The position numbers were made by a program, and so were the translations under genes. From a virus, in IMG/VR virus record IMGVR_UViG_3300021075_000323, positions 1 through 44,703 of that record: a stretch of 44,703 nt of DNA; one strand, written 5' to 3'. The first letter of the stretch is position 1; each line of letters opens with the position of its first letter. The notes below the pieces were generated by a model. That model made no database searches. It saw nothing but the letters and a program-made list of their open reading frames with translations, and had not been told where the DNA came from. Positions 1 to 8,516 of this stretch are shown one piece after another.

Positions 1-1326
1 ACCAGGCTGACAACCAAAGGTCGGGCACCCACACTCGTCCATTCCAGTGACAACGGCGACGGTTCCCGGAGGACAGGCTGGACCGGGTTTGCACGGCGGG
101 CAATCGGGGCCGCATACGATGACGAAACAGCCATTGGCATCGACAAACTGCTTGATGGGAATCTGGCCCGGTGGGCAGGCAACCGGATCACCGCAAAGCG
201 TCGGCTGACATTCGAAGGTTGGGCAGCCATTGGCATCCACTCCAGTTTGCACGAGATTGAAATTCGGCCCGCAGTCCGGCGGATCGGCGCATGGCTTGTC
301 ATCCGGCCTGCATCCCCAAATCGCGCACCCGGCATTGTCATAGCCCGTGACGATGGTGGTGAATCCAGGTGGGCACGCAATCGGGTCGCCACAAAAGATC
401 GGTTGGCAGACGTAGATGGGGCATCCGTTGGCATCCACTCCGTTAGTAGCAAGTTTGGCATCCGGGCCACAATTCGGCGGCGGTGGACATGGCGGCTTGT
501 CGGGCTTGCACTCGAAGAGGGAGCAACCTTGGTCGTCCGTGCCGACGATAAACGAAATTTGACCGGGAGGACAGTTGGGAGGATCGTCGCAGAACGTGGG
601 TTGGCAAACATAGGTCAGACATCCCCTTGCATCACGTCCACCGATGGCGAGTTTTGTGTTGGGTCCGCAAACTGGCGGATCGCCGCACGGCTGACGGTCA
701 TCCCGGGCGCAATTCCAAATCGCGCATCCAAGATCATTGTAACCGCCGATGCGAAGAGTCATTCCTGGCGGGCACAAGGGAGGGTCTGCACAAAACTTTG
801 GCTGGCAGAGATAGATGCGGCAACCGCACGAATCATACCCTCCGGTCGCGAGCTTGAAGTTCGGGCCGCAGTAGGGTGGTGGTTGGCACGGCCCGCTGCA
901 ATTCGGTGGTGGATCGTCAAGCACAGGGGGCACGTCAGGACATCCTGTGCCTCCCGCACCGGGCACAGTGGGGTCGGTGTATGGCTCGTCGTCCACCGCT
1001 CCCGGATACCAGAGCTTCCCCTGCTGGTCAGGTGCCGGGGTGGCTGAGCAACTAGGAGTAAAAACCGTCCAGTCGTCGGCATAGAACTCATCGACGCCGA
1101 AGTCTGTATTGCGGACGACACGGGTGACCGGGCCAATGAAGTAGTCATCGCCGCGATCGTAGAAGGTGAGATGAAACAGCCCGCTATGGAAGATGATCCA
1201 GCGCATGGAGGTTGCTGGATTGAATGGACGTGTGACGCCATTCGACCAACCCGCACGCCGCACCGCCCAGCCACGGCGGGCATACTCGGCGGCCAAAGGC
1301 CAGATCATGCCGTGTCCGATGCTCAT
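1..1326 (-). CDS. Cys-rich repeat protein with Tad2-like N-terminus (partial)
   Basis: The frame is open from an ATG at 1326 to the left window edge (442 codons), so its C-terminus is missing. The ATG overlaps the stop of the upstream gene as ATGA. Residues 1-90 are about half identical to the neighbouring gene (GWAVRRAGW, then TDF and DDW) and match the Tad2-like/DUF2829 pattern. A Pro-rich linker follows. From about residue 150 there are 66-67-residue repeats, each made of two Cys-rich half-units (CGPN or CPPG, GxDxxGC, CQPxxC, DPP), more than four in view. The spacing of Cys pairs and the DANGCP motif recall small disulfide domains such as antistasin-like repeats, which is resemblance only. 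It ends a tail operon, so a tail-tip or fibre-associated role is inferred. Confidence 0.75.
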   Translation of the reverse strand, partial: MSIGHGMIWPLAAEYARRGWAVRRAGWSNGVTRPFNPATSMRWIIFHSGLFHLTFYDRGDDYFIGPVTRVVRNTDFGVDEFYADDWTVFTPSCSATPAPDQQGKLWYPGAVDDEPYTDPTVPGAGGTGCPDVPPVLDDPPPNCSGPCQPPPYCGPNFKLATGGYDSCGCRIYLCQPKFCADPPLCPPGMTLRIGGYNDLGCAIWNCARDDRQPCGDPPVCGPNTKLAIGGRDARGCLTYVCQPTFCDDPPNCPPGQISFIVGTDDQGCSLFECKPDKPPCPPPPNCGPDAKLATNGVDANGCPIYVCQPIFCGDPIACPPGFTTIVTGYDNAGCAIWGCRPDDKPCADPPDCGPNFNLVQTGVDANGCPTFECQPTLCGDPVACPPGQIPIKQFVDANGCFVIVCGPDCPPCKPGPACPPGTVAVVTGMDECGCPTFGCQPG

Positions 1327-1772
1327 GGTGATTGTGCGGGTGGTGCGACAAATCGGATCGAGTCGTAGAGCGGCACAATCGGGCAGCTGCCATACTTCGA
1401 GTTCGGGTTACGCGCATCGACGAAAGGACTCACGCTAATCGGGCGCGGGTAGCGCTTCTTGCCCTGCTGGAGGAGATCGGAGTCCGTAATGTTCACCCCG
1501 TCGAAACAGGTCGGCGAAAGCACAGTCCAGTCCTCGGCATAGAAGTCCTCGACCATGAAATCCGTGTTACGGATTACGCGGGTGGCTTTGGCTCCGGTGA
1601 CGGGGGTGCGGTAGAGCAGCCAGAAAAGCGCGTTTTGATACACCACCCAGCGCAAGGCACGCCCGGTGTCGCCGAACAGTTCAAGGTCATCCCATCCGGC
1701 ACGTCGCACCGCCCACCCGAGACGGGCGTATTCGGCGGCCAAGGGCCAGATCATGCCGGAGCCGTAGGTCAT
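1323..1772 (-). CDS. Tad2-like (DUF2829-type) domain protein
   Basis: A 149-residue protein. The start at 1772 is chosen because it forms an ATGA overlap with the upstream stop; a longer in-frame start adds only Arg/Pro-rich shadow sequence. Residues 8-88 carry the GxxVxRxGW motif (GWAVRRAGW, 19-27) and a terminal DFYAEDW (76-82), the two hallmarks I associate with the Thoeris anti-defence 2-like domain. Free-standing Tad2 proteins bind the Thoeris signal molecule, but the domain also occurs in tail-region proteins. The 60-residue C-terminal tail is unrecognised. The next gene is a paralogue. Whether this is an anti-defence protein or a structural one cannot be decided here. Confidence 0.6.
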   Translation of the reverse strand: MTYGSGMIWPLAAEYARLGWAVRRAGWDDLELFGDTGRALRWVVYQNALFWLLYRTPVTGAKATRVIRNTDFMVEDFYAEDWTVLSPTCFDGVNITDSDLLQQGKKRYPRPISVSPFVDARNPNSKYGSCPIVPLYDSIRFVAPPAQSP

Positions 1773-2518
1773 GGGTTGGGGACGAGGTCGCGGTCGATAG
1801 CGATGCGGAAGGTCTTGGATGAACGGATCAGCTCGTCGGTGAGGGCACCCGGCTCCAGGTAGTCCACGCGCCATTCGATCTCGGCAATCGCGTCGAAGCT
1901 CGTCTGATAGTCCGCTTGGTAATTGCCCAGCGCGTTGAGCAGTTCAGGGGTGTCCAGATCGACCAAGATCCGGTAGCGCGGTCGGTCGCTGGTGCCGATG
2001 ATTTCCAGCGCGCCATTGCTCTGAAGCAGCACGGTTTCACCATCGAACTCGCGGATGTTCATGATGATGGACGCAAGCGCCATGGATTGAAGTTCCTCCC
2101 CTTTGAGAAATCCGAGATCGAGAAGCACCTTGTCCCCGTATTTGAGATACATGACCGCTTGGCTGGCGTTCTGACCTGACGCAGGCGCAATACCAGGAAC
2201 CGAAACCGCGCCGCTGCGTAGGTCGATGTTCACCTCGATGCCGATACCGTCGTTGAAATTGGTGTCCTCAATCCCCATCGCCACCTCCAAGGGCAATGAT
2301 GGTCCGGTGGCATTGGTGGCAATCACCCGGAAGAGATAGACGCCTGCTGAGGTTGCCGCCCCGCTGACGAGTCCGGACGCACTGATCGTCATGCCGGATG
2401 GTAGTCCGTTGGCAGTCCATGCGGTCGGCGAGTTGGTCGCCTGCATCTGATATTCGAAATACTGCCCCTTGCGGTAGCCGAGGACGGAGGTGGTGGTGGA
2501 AATGACGGGGATGGCCAT
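1769..2518 (-). CDS. Phage tail protein with putative Ig (He_PIG-like) domain
   Basis: A 249-residue protein. Residues about 18-80 fit the putative-Ig pattern seen in cell-surface and tail-fibre proteins: YQMQATNSP, WTANGLPSG, SGLVSG, then FRVIATNATGPS. The remainder is beta-rich and unrecognised. It lies directly downstream of a large fibre-like gene (9 nt gap) and overlaps the next gene by 4 nt, so these genes are probably translated as one tail-tip operon. The role is likely host-surface contact or baseplate decoration, inferred from domain and position. No Shine-Dalgarno site precedes the ATG. Confidence 0.65.
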   Translation of the reverse strand: MAIPVISTTTSVLGYRKGQYFEYQMQATNSPTAWTANGLPSGMTISASGLVSGAATSAGVYLFRVIATNATGPSLPLEVAMGIEDTNFNDGIGIEVNIDLRSGAVSVPGIAPASGQNASQAVMYLKYGDKVLLDLGFLKGEELQSMALASIIMNIREFDGETVLLQSNGALEIIGTSDRPRYRILVDLDTPELLNALGNYQADYQTSFDAIAEIEWRVDYLEPGALTDELIRSSKTFRIAIDRDLVPNP

Positions 2519-2527
2519 GGTGATGTG

Positions 2528-4879
2528 TTATTGGATGGTTGCTTTGCCGAGACTTTCTGGTTCTTCGCCGGTGAGGGTTGCCTTGAGGCCGTTGAACGCG
2601 ACGAGTCCGCGCGGATCGGTCTGGTTGTCGCCGGTGTCGAAGCGGATGAGCCGCCCCCGGACGATGAAGTTGGCGGTGGTCAGCGCGGTGGTGGTGGCTT
2701 CCGTGGCTCCGTAGATCACGCGGTCAACGACGCAGGTATCGACCGCATCGACGATCTTGCGGACCACGCGCAGCCCAAAGCCGTGGGAGGACGGGATGCT
2801 CGTGAGCATGAAGCTGTGATCGAGAGAAGGCGGCAGGAACGTGACATCCGCGATGTTGCTGGGGTTTGCTGGGTTGCCAGACGGCAGGCCGATGTCGATG
2901 GCTACGCCCCAATGCACCAGGGTGTTCGAGTTGAAGACGGCGGCGACGAATGAGAAGTCGAGCGAGAGCCGCTTGCCGAGCCGCAGTTGCTTGCCGTTGA
3001 CGTGGATGCGGAACAGCTCGCGGGAAAAGTCGGATGGATAGAACACCTTTTCGCCCGCGATGACTTGCTCCACCTGGTAGAACCCGCGCCCGTCCCATGC
3101 GAAGAATCCCGGTGCGCTGAGCTTGGTCGAGCGGCGGCCGAGATAGCCGGGAATCACCAGTGGCGCGGTGGTGTTGGTGTAACGATAGATCACGCCGCTT
3201 GCCGGTGAGGTTGGAAGTTGGGTCACTGTGGTAAAGACCAGCGGATCGACATACACGGCTGGCAAGAGTCCACCAACACGAGGGAGGTCGGCGGTTTTGA
3301 TCGAGGGCACGTCCTCCGCTTCTATCTTCTGGCGCGTCGGAAAGACTTCGAAGAGTTCCGGCAGTTCCCACGCGGCGATCACGGTTTGCGTGGATGCACT
3401 TACGGATGGATTCGATGTTGGGATGAAGGTTTCAAGCACTTCAACGCGTTCGCCCAAGTCATCGAGGATCAGTTGCAGCCCTTCGATTTGCGGGATCGTG
3501 TGGCCGTGTGTTTGGAAGACAGAAACCGGACCTGCCGTGGAAATGGTGATGACATAGCCGTTCAGCGCTGGGGAATCCTCGAAGGCAATGCTCAGATCGT
3601 CCTCGCCGTCGAAGGTCACGGCCAGCGGTTCCACGACGGCAAACTGGCCGCCATTTTCCCGCACCGTCACGTGCAAGTCGCGGGTGCCGAGGTTGTGGCT
3701 GATCGTGAAGTCCGAGTTTTCACCGTCACCGATGGGCGCAACGTAGTGCTGCGACCCGGTGATGATCTGGTCGGGCGTGAACGGCACATAGGTTCTGCCG
3801 TAGGGCGGGCGCAACCAGTCGATGTTGGCGGCGGTTTCCAGTCCCTCCCAGTTGAGTTCGCGGATCAACAAGATCGGTGCGCGGAACGGGGTGAGCGTGT
3901 AAGACTTCGTCGGATCGTTTTCGTCGCGGAAAGTGACTTCGATTTCCAACTCTGGCTTTAACTCTGCTGCGCCGCGAAGTGCTGCGGCAATTTCTGCCGT
4001 GTTCAGATCGAGGATGATGGTCGGATCACCGGGCGGCGCGGAAAACACGGCGACTTCGATCAGCTCCTGGTCAATGCCGGCCATCGAGCCGTTGAAGGTG
4101 ATGTGGGCGATGTTGGTCGCTGGGTTGGTGACAGAGAACGATCCTTCATCGTCTGCCAGCGAGGAAAGTGCGTCCTGAATTTCATCCGGTCCATCGTCCG
4201 CCGATAGTTCGCGGGTTTTCTTGTATCCACGGCGCAACTGGTAGGTTCCTTTGAACGTTGGCTGAATCTTGAGCGCCTGGATTTCTGGCCAGATTGTGGT
4301 GGCCGATGATCCGCCTGCTTGCACCTCGCTTACGGTTGGGGCTGGCGGCACGATCAATTCAAAGCTCGCGGTCGATGCCAGTGGTGCCTGCACGAGCCGG
4401 ACCTCGTGGCGGTACTGCCCCGCTATCTCCGTTGATCGCACCCGCACGAAAGAGACGGGTCGCAATTCGGATAACAGACCAACGGCAGAGTGTCCGGACA
4501 GCGAGATTTCCTGCGCGCCAGTGGAAATGATCCAAGAGCCATCCTGCTTGCTCACCACTGCGTCATCCAATCCGATGGCGGCAAGAGCTGCTTGCACAGC
4601 GCCCGCCGTGGCATCGTGGGGAATCGGTGCGGTGTTTTGACCGTCCACTCGCAGCACAAAAAAGCCAGTCGTCGGGCGGGCATCGACAAATCCAATGGAG
4701 GCGCGGATGTGCGTCACAATCCTCTGCACCTCGATGGGCGAACCTTCGATCGATTCCGCGAAGCGCAGTCCGATGCGCACCTTGTCGCCCTGGACGAACG
4801 CAGGGAACGAAATCGCGCTGCCGCCAAGCGTCGTGGTCAGCCTGCGAGTGGTGAGATTAGCGTAAACGGTGGCCTGCAT
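2528..4879 (-). CDS. Large phage tail fibre/tail-tip protein
   Basis: A 783-residue protein rich in short beta-strand-like segments. Around residues 405-425 it has the HNLGT-type stretch found in phage fibre and receptor-binding modules (DFTISHNLGTRDLHVTV), followed by a GHTIPQIEGLQ segment, a short coiled-coil-like helix and a C-terminal domain of unknown type. It is the largest protein of the distal tail operon. The function is inferred from fibre-like composition and position after the tail-tip genes. A TTGACG sits 31 nt upstream of the ATG, farther than at the other motif-bearing starts. The plus-strand cassette immediately upstream breaks the operon here, so this gene may need its own start of transcription. 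Confidence 0.65.
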   Translation of the reverse strand: MQATVYANLTTRRLTTTLGGSAISFPAFVQGDKVRIGLRFAESIEGSPIEVQRIVTHIRASIGFVDARPTTGFFVLRVDGQNTAPIPHDATAGAVQAALAAIGLDDAVVSKQDGSWIISTGAQEISLSGHSAVGLLSELRPVSFVRVRSTEIAGQYRHEVRLVQAPLASTASFELIVPPAPTVSEVQAGGSSATTIWPEIQALKIQPTFKGTYQLRRGYKKTRELSADDGPDEIQDALSSLADDEGSFSVTNPATNIAHITFNGSMAGIDQELIEVAVFSAPPGDPTIILDLNTAEIAAALRGAAELKPELEIEVTFRDENDPTKSYTLTPFRAPILLIRELNWEGLETAANIDWLRPPYGRTYVPFTPDQIITGSQHYVAPIGDGENSDFTISHNLGTRDLHVTVRENGGQFAVVEPLAVTFDGEDDLSIAFEDSPALNGYVITISTAGPVSVFQTHGHTIPQIEGLQLILDDLGERVEVLETFIPTSNPSVSASTQTVIAAWELPELFEVFPTRQKIEAEDVPSIKTADLPRVGGLLPAVYVDPLVFTTVTQLPTSPASGVIYRYTNTTAPLVIPGYLGRRSTKLSAPGFFAWDGRGFYQVEQVIAGEKVFYPSDFSRELFRIHVNGKQLRLGKRLSLDFSFVAAVFNSNTLVHWGVAIDIGLPSGNPANPSNIADVTFLPPSLDHSFMLTSIPSSHGFGLRVVRKIVDAVDTCVVDRVIYGATEATTTALTTANFIVRGRLIRFDTGDNQTDPRGLVAFNGLKATLTGEEPESLGKATIQ

Positions 4880-4954
4880 GGGGATGTTCTGCCCGTGTCC
4901 GCCGCGTCAACTTACCATTTGCTGAACCAAACTTGGCGAGTGCATGGATCTCCA

Positions 4955-5227
4955 ATGAAAAAGCGCGAAATCCTCTCAGTCCCAGATGGCGTAGCAGCTT
5001 GGTTGAAACCGCTCGACATCCCCGCGAATGCGCTTTATGGTTTTAGCATGATTCCGAAAAACAACCGCAAGGTCACTGCGGAAGAAATGCTAGAACAATG
5101 TCGCCGCAACCGCCAGGAAGCCCGGATTCTGGAAAACCGGGATCGCACTTACGAAATCGAACCCCTTCCGTTAGACTTGCGGATTTCCGCTCCCGTCTTG
5201 ATACCCGCCAAGTCGAAGGCGAGCTAG
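4955..5227 (+). CDS. Small protein preceding kinase-like gene
   Basis: A 90-residue protein starting MKKREILSVPDGVAAW, on the opposite strand to the tail genes. It is basic and helical in its middle (AEEMLEQCRRNRQEARILE). I do not recognise a family. Its 3' end overlaps the next plus-strand gene by 130 nt in another frame, so the two form a translationally coupled pair, or one start is mis-set. A GTG at 4940 in the same frame is an alternative start. A TTGGCG, one base off the phage's start-proximal TTGAC motif, lies 22 nt upstream of the ATG. With its partner it looks like an inserted accessory cassette (moron). Confidence 0.5.
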   Translation: MKKREILSVPDGVAAWLKPLDIPANALYGFSMIPKNNRKVTAEEMLEQCRRNRQEARILENRDRTYEIEPLPLDLRISAPVLIPAKSKAS

Positions 5228-5805
5228 ACGCGATCTTCCGGGAAAGTCCGGAGTTCGGACGCAATCTGGCGCACAGGCTCTCGCCGTTTTTAGAAATCTA
5301 CGAATCGGGCGCTCTCACATTGATCGGAGCTGGTGGCGAGGCGGCGGTGTTTGGTGACCCTGCGAACCAACAGGTCATTAAACTTTGTGGCCCGCCCGCA
5401 CGATGCCATTTCGGCTGGGTGATCCGACGCGCTCCGAGCGGGATTCTGACTCTCGCCCCCGGTGACCTCGATGAGATTCTCGACCGACTTTCTCTTTTTG
5501 AGGCTCTTTTTCCTTCAGGAATCTCCATCGACTGCATCGGAGAAAATGACGCGTTTCTTGCCTTCCGTCAGCCCTTCATCGTCGGTCGCCATCCCACCGT
5601 TGCCGAACTCAGTGACTACATGCAATCCCTCGGCTGGATTCCCCATCGGGAACCATGTAGCGGAGAAACCCTCGAACTGCTCACCTGGAAAAAAGACTCC
5701 TTTCTTGCCACTGATGTCCGGCCGGAAAATGCGCTTGTCGCCGAGGCAACAGGAATGATCCATCCCATCGACTTCATCGTCGCCGGCCGCGAGATCGCCC
5801 CATAG
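5098..5805 (+). CDS. Polyvalent-protein-kinase-like domain protein
   Basis: A 235-residue protein. The recognisable part starts near residue 60: a glycine-rich loop-like LIGAGGEAAVFGDP followed by VIKLCG (candidate ATP-binding Lys), and near the C-terminus DVRPENALV (catalytic-loop-like D-x3-EN) and GMIHPIDFIVA (DFG-like Asp). This order matches the compact kinase domains found in phage polyvalent proteins. The target is unknown. No other in-frame ATG, GTG or TTG start is evident between 5098 and the end of the overlapping small gene. As a plus-strand insertion in a minus-strand tail operon it is a good lysogenic-conversion or anti-host candidate. Confidence 0.6.
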   Translation: MSPQPPGSPDSGKPGSHLRNRTPSVRLADFRSRLDTRQVEGELDAIFRESPEFGRNLAHRLSPFLEIYESGALTLIGAGGEAAVFGDPANQQVIKLCGPPARCHFGWVIRRAPSGILTLAPGDLDEILDRLSLFEALFPSGISIDCIGENDAFLAFRQPFIVGRHPTVAELSDYMQSLGWIPHREPCSGETLELLTWKKDSFLATDVRPENALVAEATGMIHPIDFIVAGREIAP

Positions 5806-5828
5806 TTACCACCTCATGGCCCATCGAA

Positions 5829-5846
5829 CGCGATTTTACAATCGCG
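5829..5846. repeat. Perfect 7-bp inverted repeat in intergenic gap
   Basis: CGCGATT, spacer TTAC, AATCGCG. It lies between the convergent kinase-like gene and the minus-strand tail operon, where a terminator would be expected, but neither side has a T-tract, so a rho-independent terminator is not supported. It may be a bidirectional RNA hairpin or a dispersed palindrome. Confidence 0.5.
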
Positions 5847-5897
5847 CCTACGTTCGTGGGCAAAAAGCATGGGAAAGCACCCGCCCGCCGCGTCAAC

Positions 5898-6059
5898 TCA
5901 CAGCTCGAAAAACTCCGCGTCAAACCTCGCCATGACGTAAGGAAACGGCGGCTCCAACCCGGCGGCTTGCTCAGCCTCCTCCTCTTCCTTGCCCAGACGC
6001 TTGGCGAGCAGCCGCTGTGCCTTGTCGAGGCCGAAGCCGTCTTTGGGTTCATCATTCAT
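5898..6059 (-). CDS. Small acidic phage protein
   Basis: A 53-residue ORF whose ATG at 6059 overlaps the stop of the preceding gene as ATGA, the signature of most genes in this operon. It begins MNDEPKDGFGLDKAQRLLAK and has an acidic run of four Glu, then ends FDAEFFEL. The family is not recognised. A longer minus-strand ORF in another frame (start 6055) has the Arg/Ser-rich composition of a shadow and was not used. It probably belongs to the tail operon. Confidence 0.55.
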   Translation of the reverse strand: MNDEPKDGFGLDKAQRLLAKRLGKEEEEAEQAAGLEPPFPYVMARFDAEFFEL

Positions 6060-7108
6060 AGCGACCAGAACCTCCCTGCTAGGTTGCGGTTGCGGAGCAC
6101 TTGGAGCGCGGTGTTGTAGGCGTCGTTTTCGGGGGCGAGAAGGCTGCTGAAAATTGAATCAGCGATGCCACCCACGAGGCCGGTTTGGAGTGTGATGGGC
6201 TCGATGGGTGTGGGGTCTGGTATTTTCTGTGGCGCGTGGCAAAGGTTCCAGAACTGGTCGTGTTTGACGAAGGTGGTCCAGGTGTCGTCCATCGGCAGTT
6301 CGGGCGAGAACTTCGGCGGCGACAGGAAATAGATGGTGGCGACCTTGATCGCGTCGAACTCGGGGTCGGCGGTTCCTTCCAGCAGGTTGCCCATGTCCGC
6401 CTCTACGATGGGTTTGTATTTGGCGGTCACGTCCAGCCAAGGGCGTTTTCGCGCTGGTGTGGATCTGCCGTAGTTGATGACGAGAAGCGCACTGAAGCTA
6501 TCGAGGAAGGGGTTTCCCTGGATGACATCCAGCTTAGCCGCCGCACGATCCACGTATAGCACCACGTCACAGGCGCGTAGTAGTGGCGGATCGTCGGCCG
6601 ATTCGTATTGCACCTCTTGGATGCCGGAATTGAGGTTGCCTTGAAACACCACCTTTTCATCCGTCACACCGAACTGGATGAAGAACTCGGGCACTGACTC
6701 GAACTCCACGGCGATGTTACCCGACGTCGAAATTGACACTGAATCCGGATTCGCTCCCTTACCGATGATTCGGGTTCCAGAGACGGGGATTTGTGGTGAC
6801 TCGGTGATGAGCGCGTCCGCCGATTGATCCTTCTCGGGGCGAGTGCCGGTTTCCTCCTCGATCCGGTCGAGCGTGCGCTCGGTGGCGAGCATGGCCATGG
6901 TGGAGATTTCCGGCTCCAGCCCGTTGACGAAGCCGGGCCGGATGCGGAATACCCACTGTCCGGCGGCATCGCTCCATTCCGGCACGATGGTCCACGGATG
7001 CACCCAGCGGCGTGACGTTCTGACGAACCGAAGCGGTAGCCGCCGCGACACCTCGTCTATCATGGCGTTCCATGTCTGGTGATTGATGATGGGAACCTTG
7101 CGCTTCAT
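6056..7108 (-). CDS. Phage tail-region protein, unrecognised
   Basis: A 350-residue protein that overlaps its upstream neighbour by 4 nt (ATGA) and its downstream neighbour by 4 nt. No catalytic motif or transmembrane segment is seen. The central part has mixed beta strands (for example GNIAVEFESVPEFFIQFG). Its place three genes after the tape measure, in a chain of overlapping genes, suggests a distal-tail, baseplate-hub or tail-completion protein. That is inference from synteny; the sequence itself matches no family I know. Confidence 0.55.
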   Translation of the reverse strand: MKRKVPIINHQTWNAMIDEVSRRLPLRFVRTSRRWVHPWTIVPEWSDAAGQWVFRIRPGFVNGLEPEISTMAMLATERTLDRIEEETGTRPEKDQSADALITESPQIPVSGTRIIGKGANPDSVSISTSGNIAVEFESVPEFFIQFGVTDEKVVFQGNLNSGIQEVQYESADDPPLLRACDVVLYVDRAAAKLDVIQGNPFLDSFSALLVINYGRSTPARKRPWLDVTAKYKPIVEADMGNLLEGTADPEFDAIKVATIYFLSPPKFSPELPMDDTWTTFVKHDQFWNLCHAPQKIPDPTPIEPITLQTGLVGGIADSIFSSLLAPENDAYNTALQVLRNRNLAGRFWSL

Positions 7109-7785
7109 GTCGGGATGAACAGGTGGCGACCTGTGGATTTCGCGTCCGGGTCTTTCTTGAGGTCGGCTTCGCTCGGTCGGCGCTCTTGAAACTCGTAGCG
7201 GATGTTGTGATGGACGATCTGGAACACCTCCTCGATGGAGCCGCCATCTGCCGATGCCCGCAGGAACGCGAGCGGGTAGTAGCCGAAGCCATCGAGCGGT
7301 CCCTTGGCAGAGTCTGTCTGCACGATTTCGACGTTCTCGCTTAACTGTTCACCGGCCTTGTTTTCCTCCACGCCAGAAATCCCGCCGCTCACGGATTGTT
7401 TGATGCGCAGCGAAATGTAGATCTGCCCGTCCTTGGATGCCTTCTTTGGATCCAGCTTGAGCGCCGGATAGTCCTTGCCGGTTTCGCGGTTGCCATCCTT
7501 GTCGCGGTTGTCGATTCGGCGTTTCTGCCCGCTCTCGGTGATGACAGGAATCAGGTCATTCACGGTTCCCGGTGAAACGCGCACCGACGATCCGCTCACC
7601 ATCACACGGAACGGATGCCGGAACATCTGTTGATCGCGAACTCGCACGATGGTCCCGTGGGGCGTGACACGCACATCAATGCCGTCATCCGGAACGATTT
7701 TAAGCGAATCCACCCAGCGCACGAGTCGTTCCCAAGCATCGCGCACTTTCTCGCCTTTCCGCACTTTGAGTTCCCGCGTCGTCAT
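7105..7785 (-). CDS. Phage tail-region protein, unrecognised
   Basis: A 226-residue charged protein with overlapping starts and stops on both sides. It has a Lys-rich middle (DPKKASKDGQIYISLRIKQS) and no recognisable domain. The N-terminal part (KVRDAWERLVRWVDSL, then DGIDVRVTPHGTIVRV) resembles segments of small tail-tip proteins that open with a helical pair and continue as beta strands. The structural role is inferred from position between the tape measure and the fibre genes. Confidence 0.5.
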   Translation of the reverse strand: MTTRELKVRKGEKVRDAWERLVRWVDSLKIVPDDGIDVRVTPHGTIVRVRDQQMFRHPFRVMVSGSSVRVSPGTVNDLIPVITESGQKRRIDNRDKDGNRETGKDYPALKLDPKKASKDGQIYISLRIKQSVSGGISGVEENKAGEQLSENVEIVQTDSAKGPLDGFGYYPLAFLRASADGGSIEEVFQIVHHNIRYEFQERRPSEADLKKDPDAKSTGRHLFIPT

Positions 7786-8513
7786 TGCTTGCTGGCCTTC
7801 TCATAGATCTCCTCAACCCAACCGCTCGGCGGTGAAAGCAGCCATTCGTTTTCGATGCGCCACACATCGCCGTTCTGTGAAATCTTCGGCGGCATCGCCA
7901 TCCAGGTGCGGCTGCCGAAATCAACCTCGGCAATCGCGTCTGGCGCGTCCGGGATGCTGGAATAGACCTTGCCGATGTCGTTGATCGCGTTCTTCGGGAT
8001 CTTCTTCGCCGACCAGATACGGGTGACGCGCGCGGTCATCACTGCATAGGTCGAGGTGCCGAACATCGGGTTTTTCTCGCCGGGTTTGGCTTTGCCCTTG
8101 CCGCCGAGTCCGCCCTTGCCCTTGGCCTCCTTGGGCATGAATTCTGGGAACTTGAGCGGGCCACCCGGTTCCTCGTAATAGCCGCCGTAGGCCGCCTTGA
8201 TGTCCTTGAGGTTCGGATGCGACTCAAGCGGCTCCTCGGAAAAATCAAAGCCGAGGTTCCACTGTTCGGTTTCCGCAGGTTCGGGCTCCTCGTCACCGGC
8301 GTATCCCTTGTAGGTGACGGTGACGATCCATCCGTCGGTGCCGTCGTTGAGCGCCTGCCAGGTCCGGCCCTGTTCGACCAGCCCGTGAAACCGCGCATGT
8401 CCGACCGTCGTGACCTCCGCGATGCTTTTGGCGTGATACGAAACGCCGAATGACGAAATCATGTTTTCGTCCCTGCCGCCGCTCGCGCCTTCGAGAATAG
8501 TGTTCTCAGCCAT
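7782..8513 (-). CDS. Phage tail-region protein, unrecognised
   Basis: A 243-residue protein immediately downstream of the tape-measure gene (3 nt gap). Residues about 125-150 form a Gly/Lys-rich low-complexity linker (KGKGGLGGKGKAKPGEK) between two beta-rich halves. Lambdoid phages place a distal tail protein just after the tape measure, so a distal-tail or hub role is plausible but unproven. No family is recognised. The gene ends with a 4-nt overlap with the next one. Confidence 0.5.
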   Translation of the reverse strand: MAENTILEGASGGRDENMISSFGVSYHAKSIAEVTTVGHARFHGLVEQGRTWQALNDGTDGWIVTVTYKGYAGDEEPEPAETEQWNLGFDFSEEPLESHPNLKDIKAAYGGYYEEPGGPLKFPEFMPKEAKGKGGLGGKGKAKPGEKNPMFGTSTYAVMTARVTRIWSAKKIPKNAINDIGKVYSSIPDAPDAIAEVDFGSRTWMAMPPKISQNGDVWRIENEWLLSPPSGWVEEIYEKASKQ

Positions 8514-8516
8514 GGC

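Noticed and set aside
247-1047. 266-codon plus-strand ORF
   Set aside because: It is the antisense shadow of the minus-strand Cys-rich protein; its sequence lacks repeat logic, whereas the minus frame shows regular Cys motifs and an ATGA-coupled start.
5829-5846. Rho-independent terminator between kinase gene and tail operon
   Set aside because: The hairpin is perfect, but no T-tract follows on either strand.
5774-6055. 93-codon minus-strand ORF
   Set aside because: Ser/Arg-rich shadow composition. The 53-residue frame starting at 6059 has an ATGA overlap and protein-like sequence, and was kept instead.
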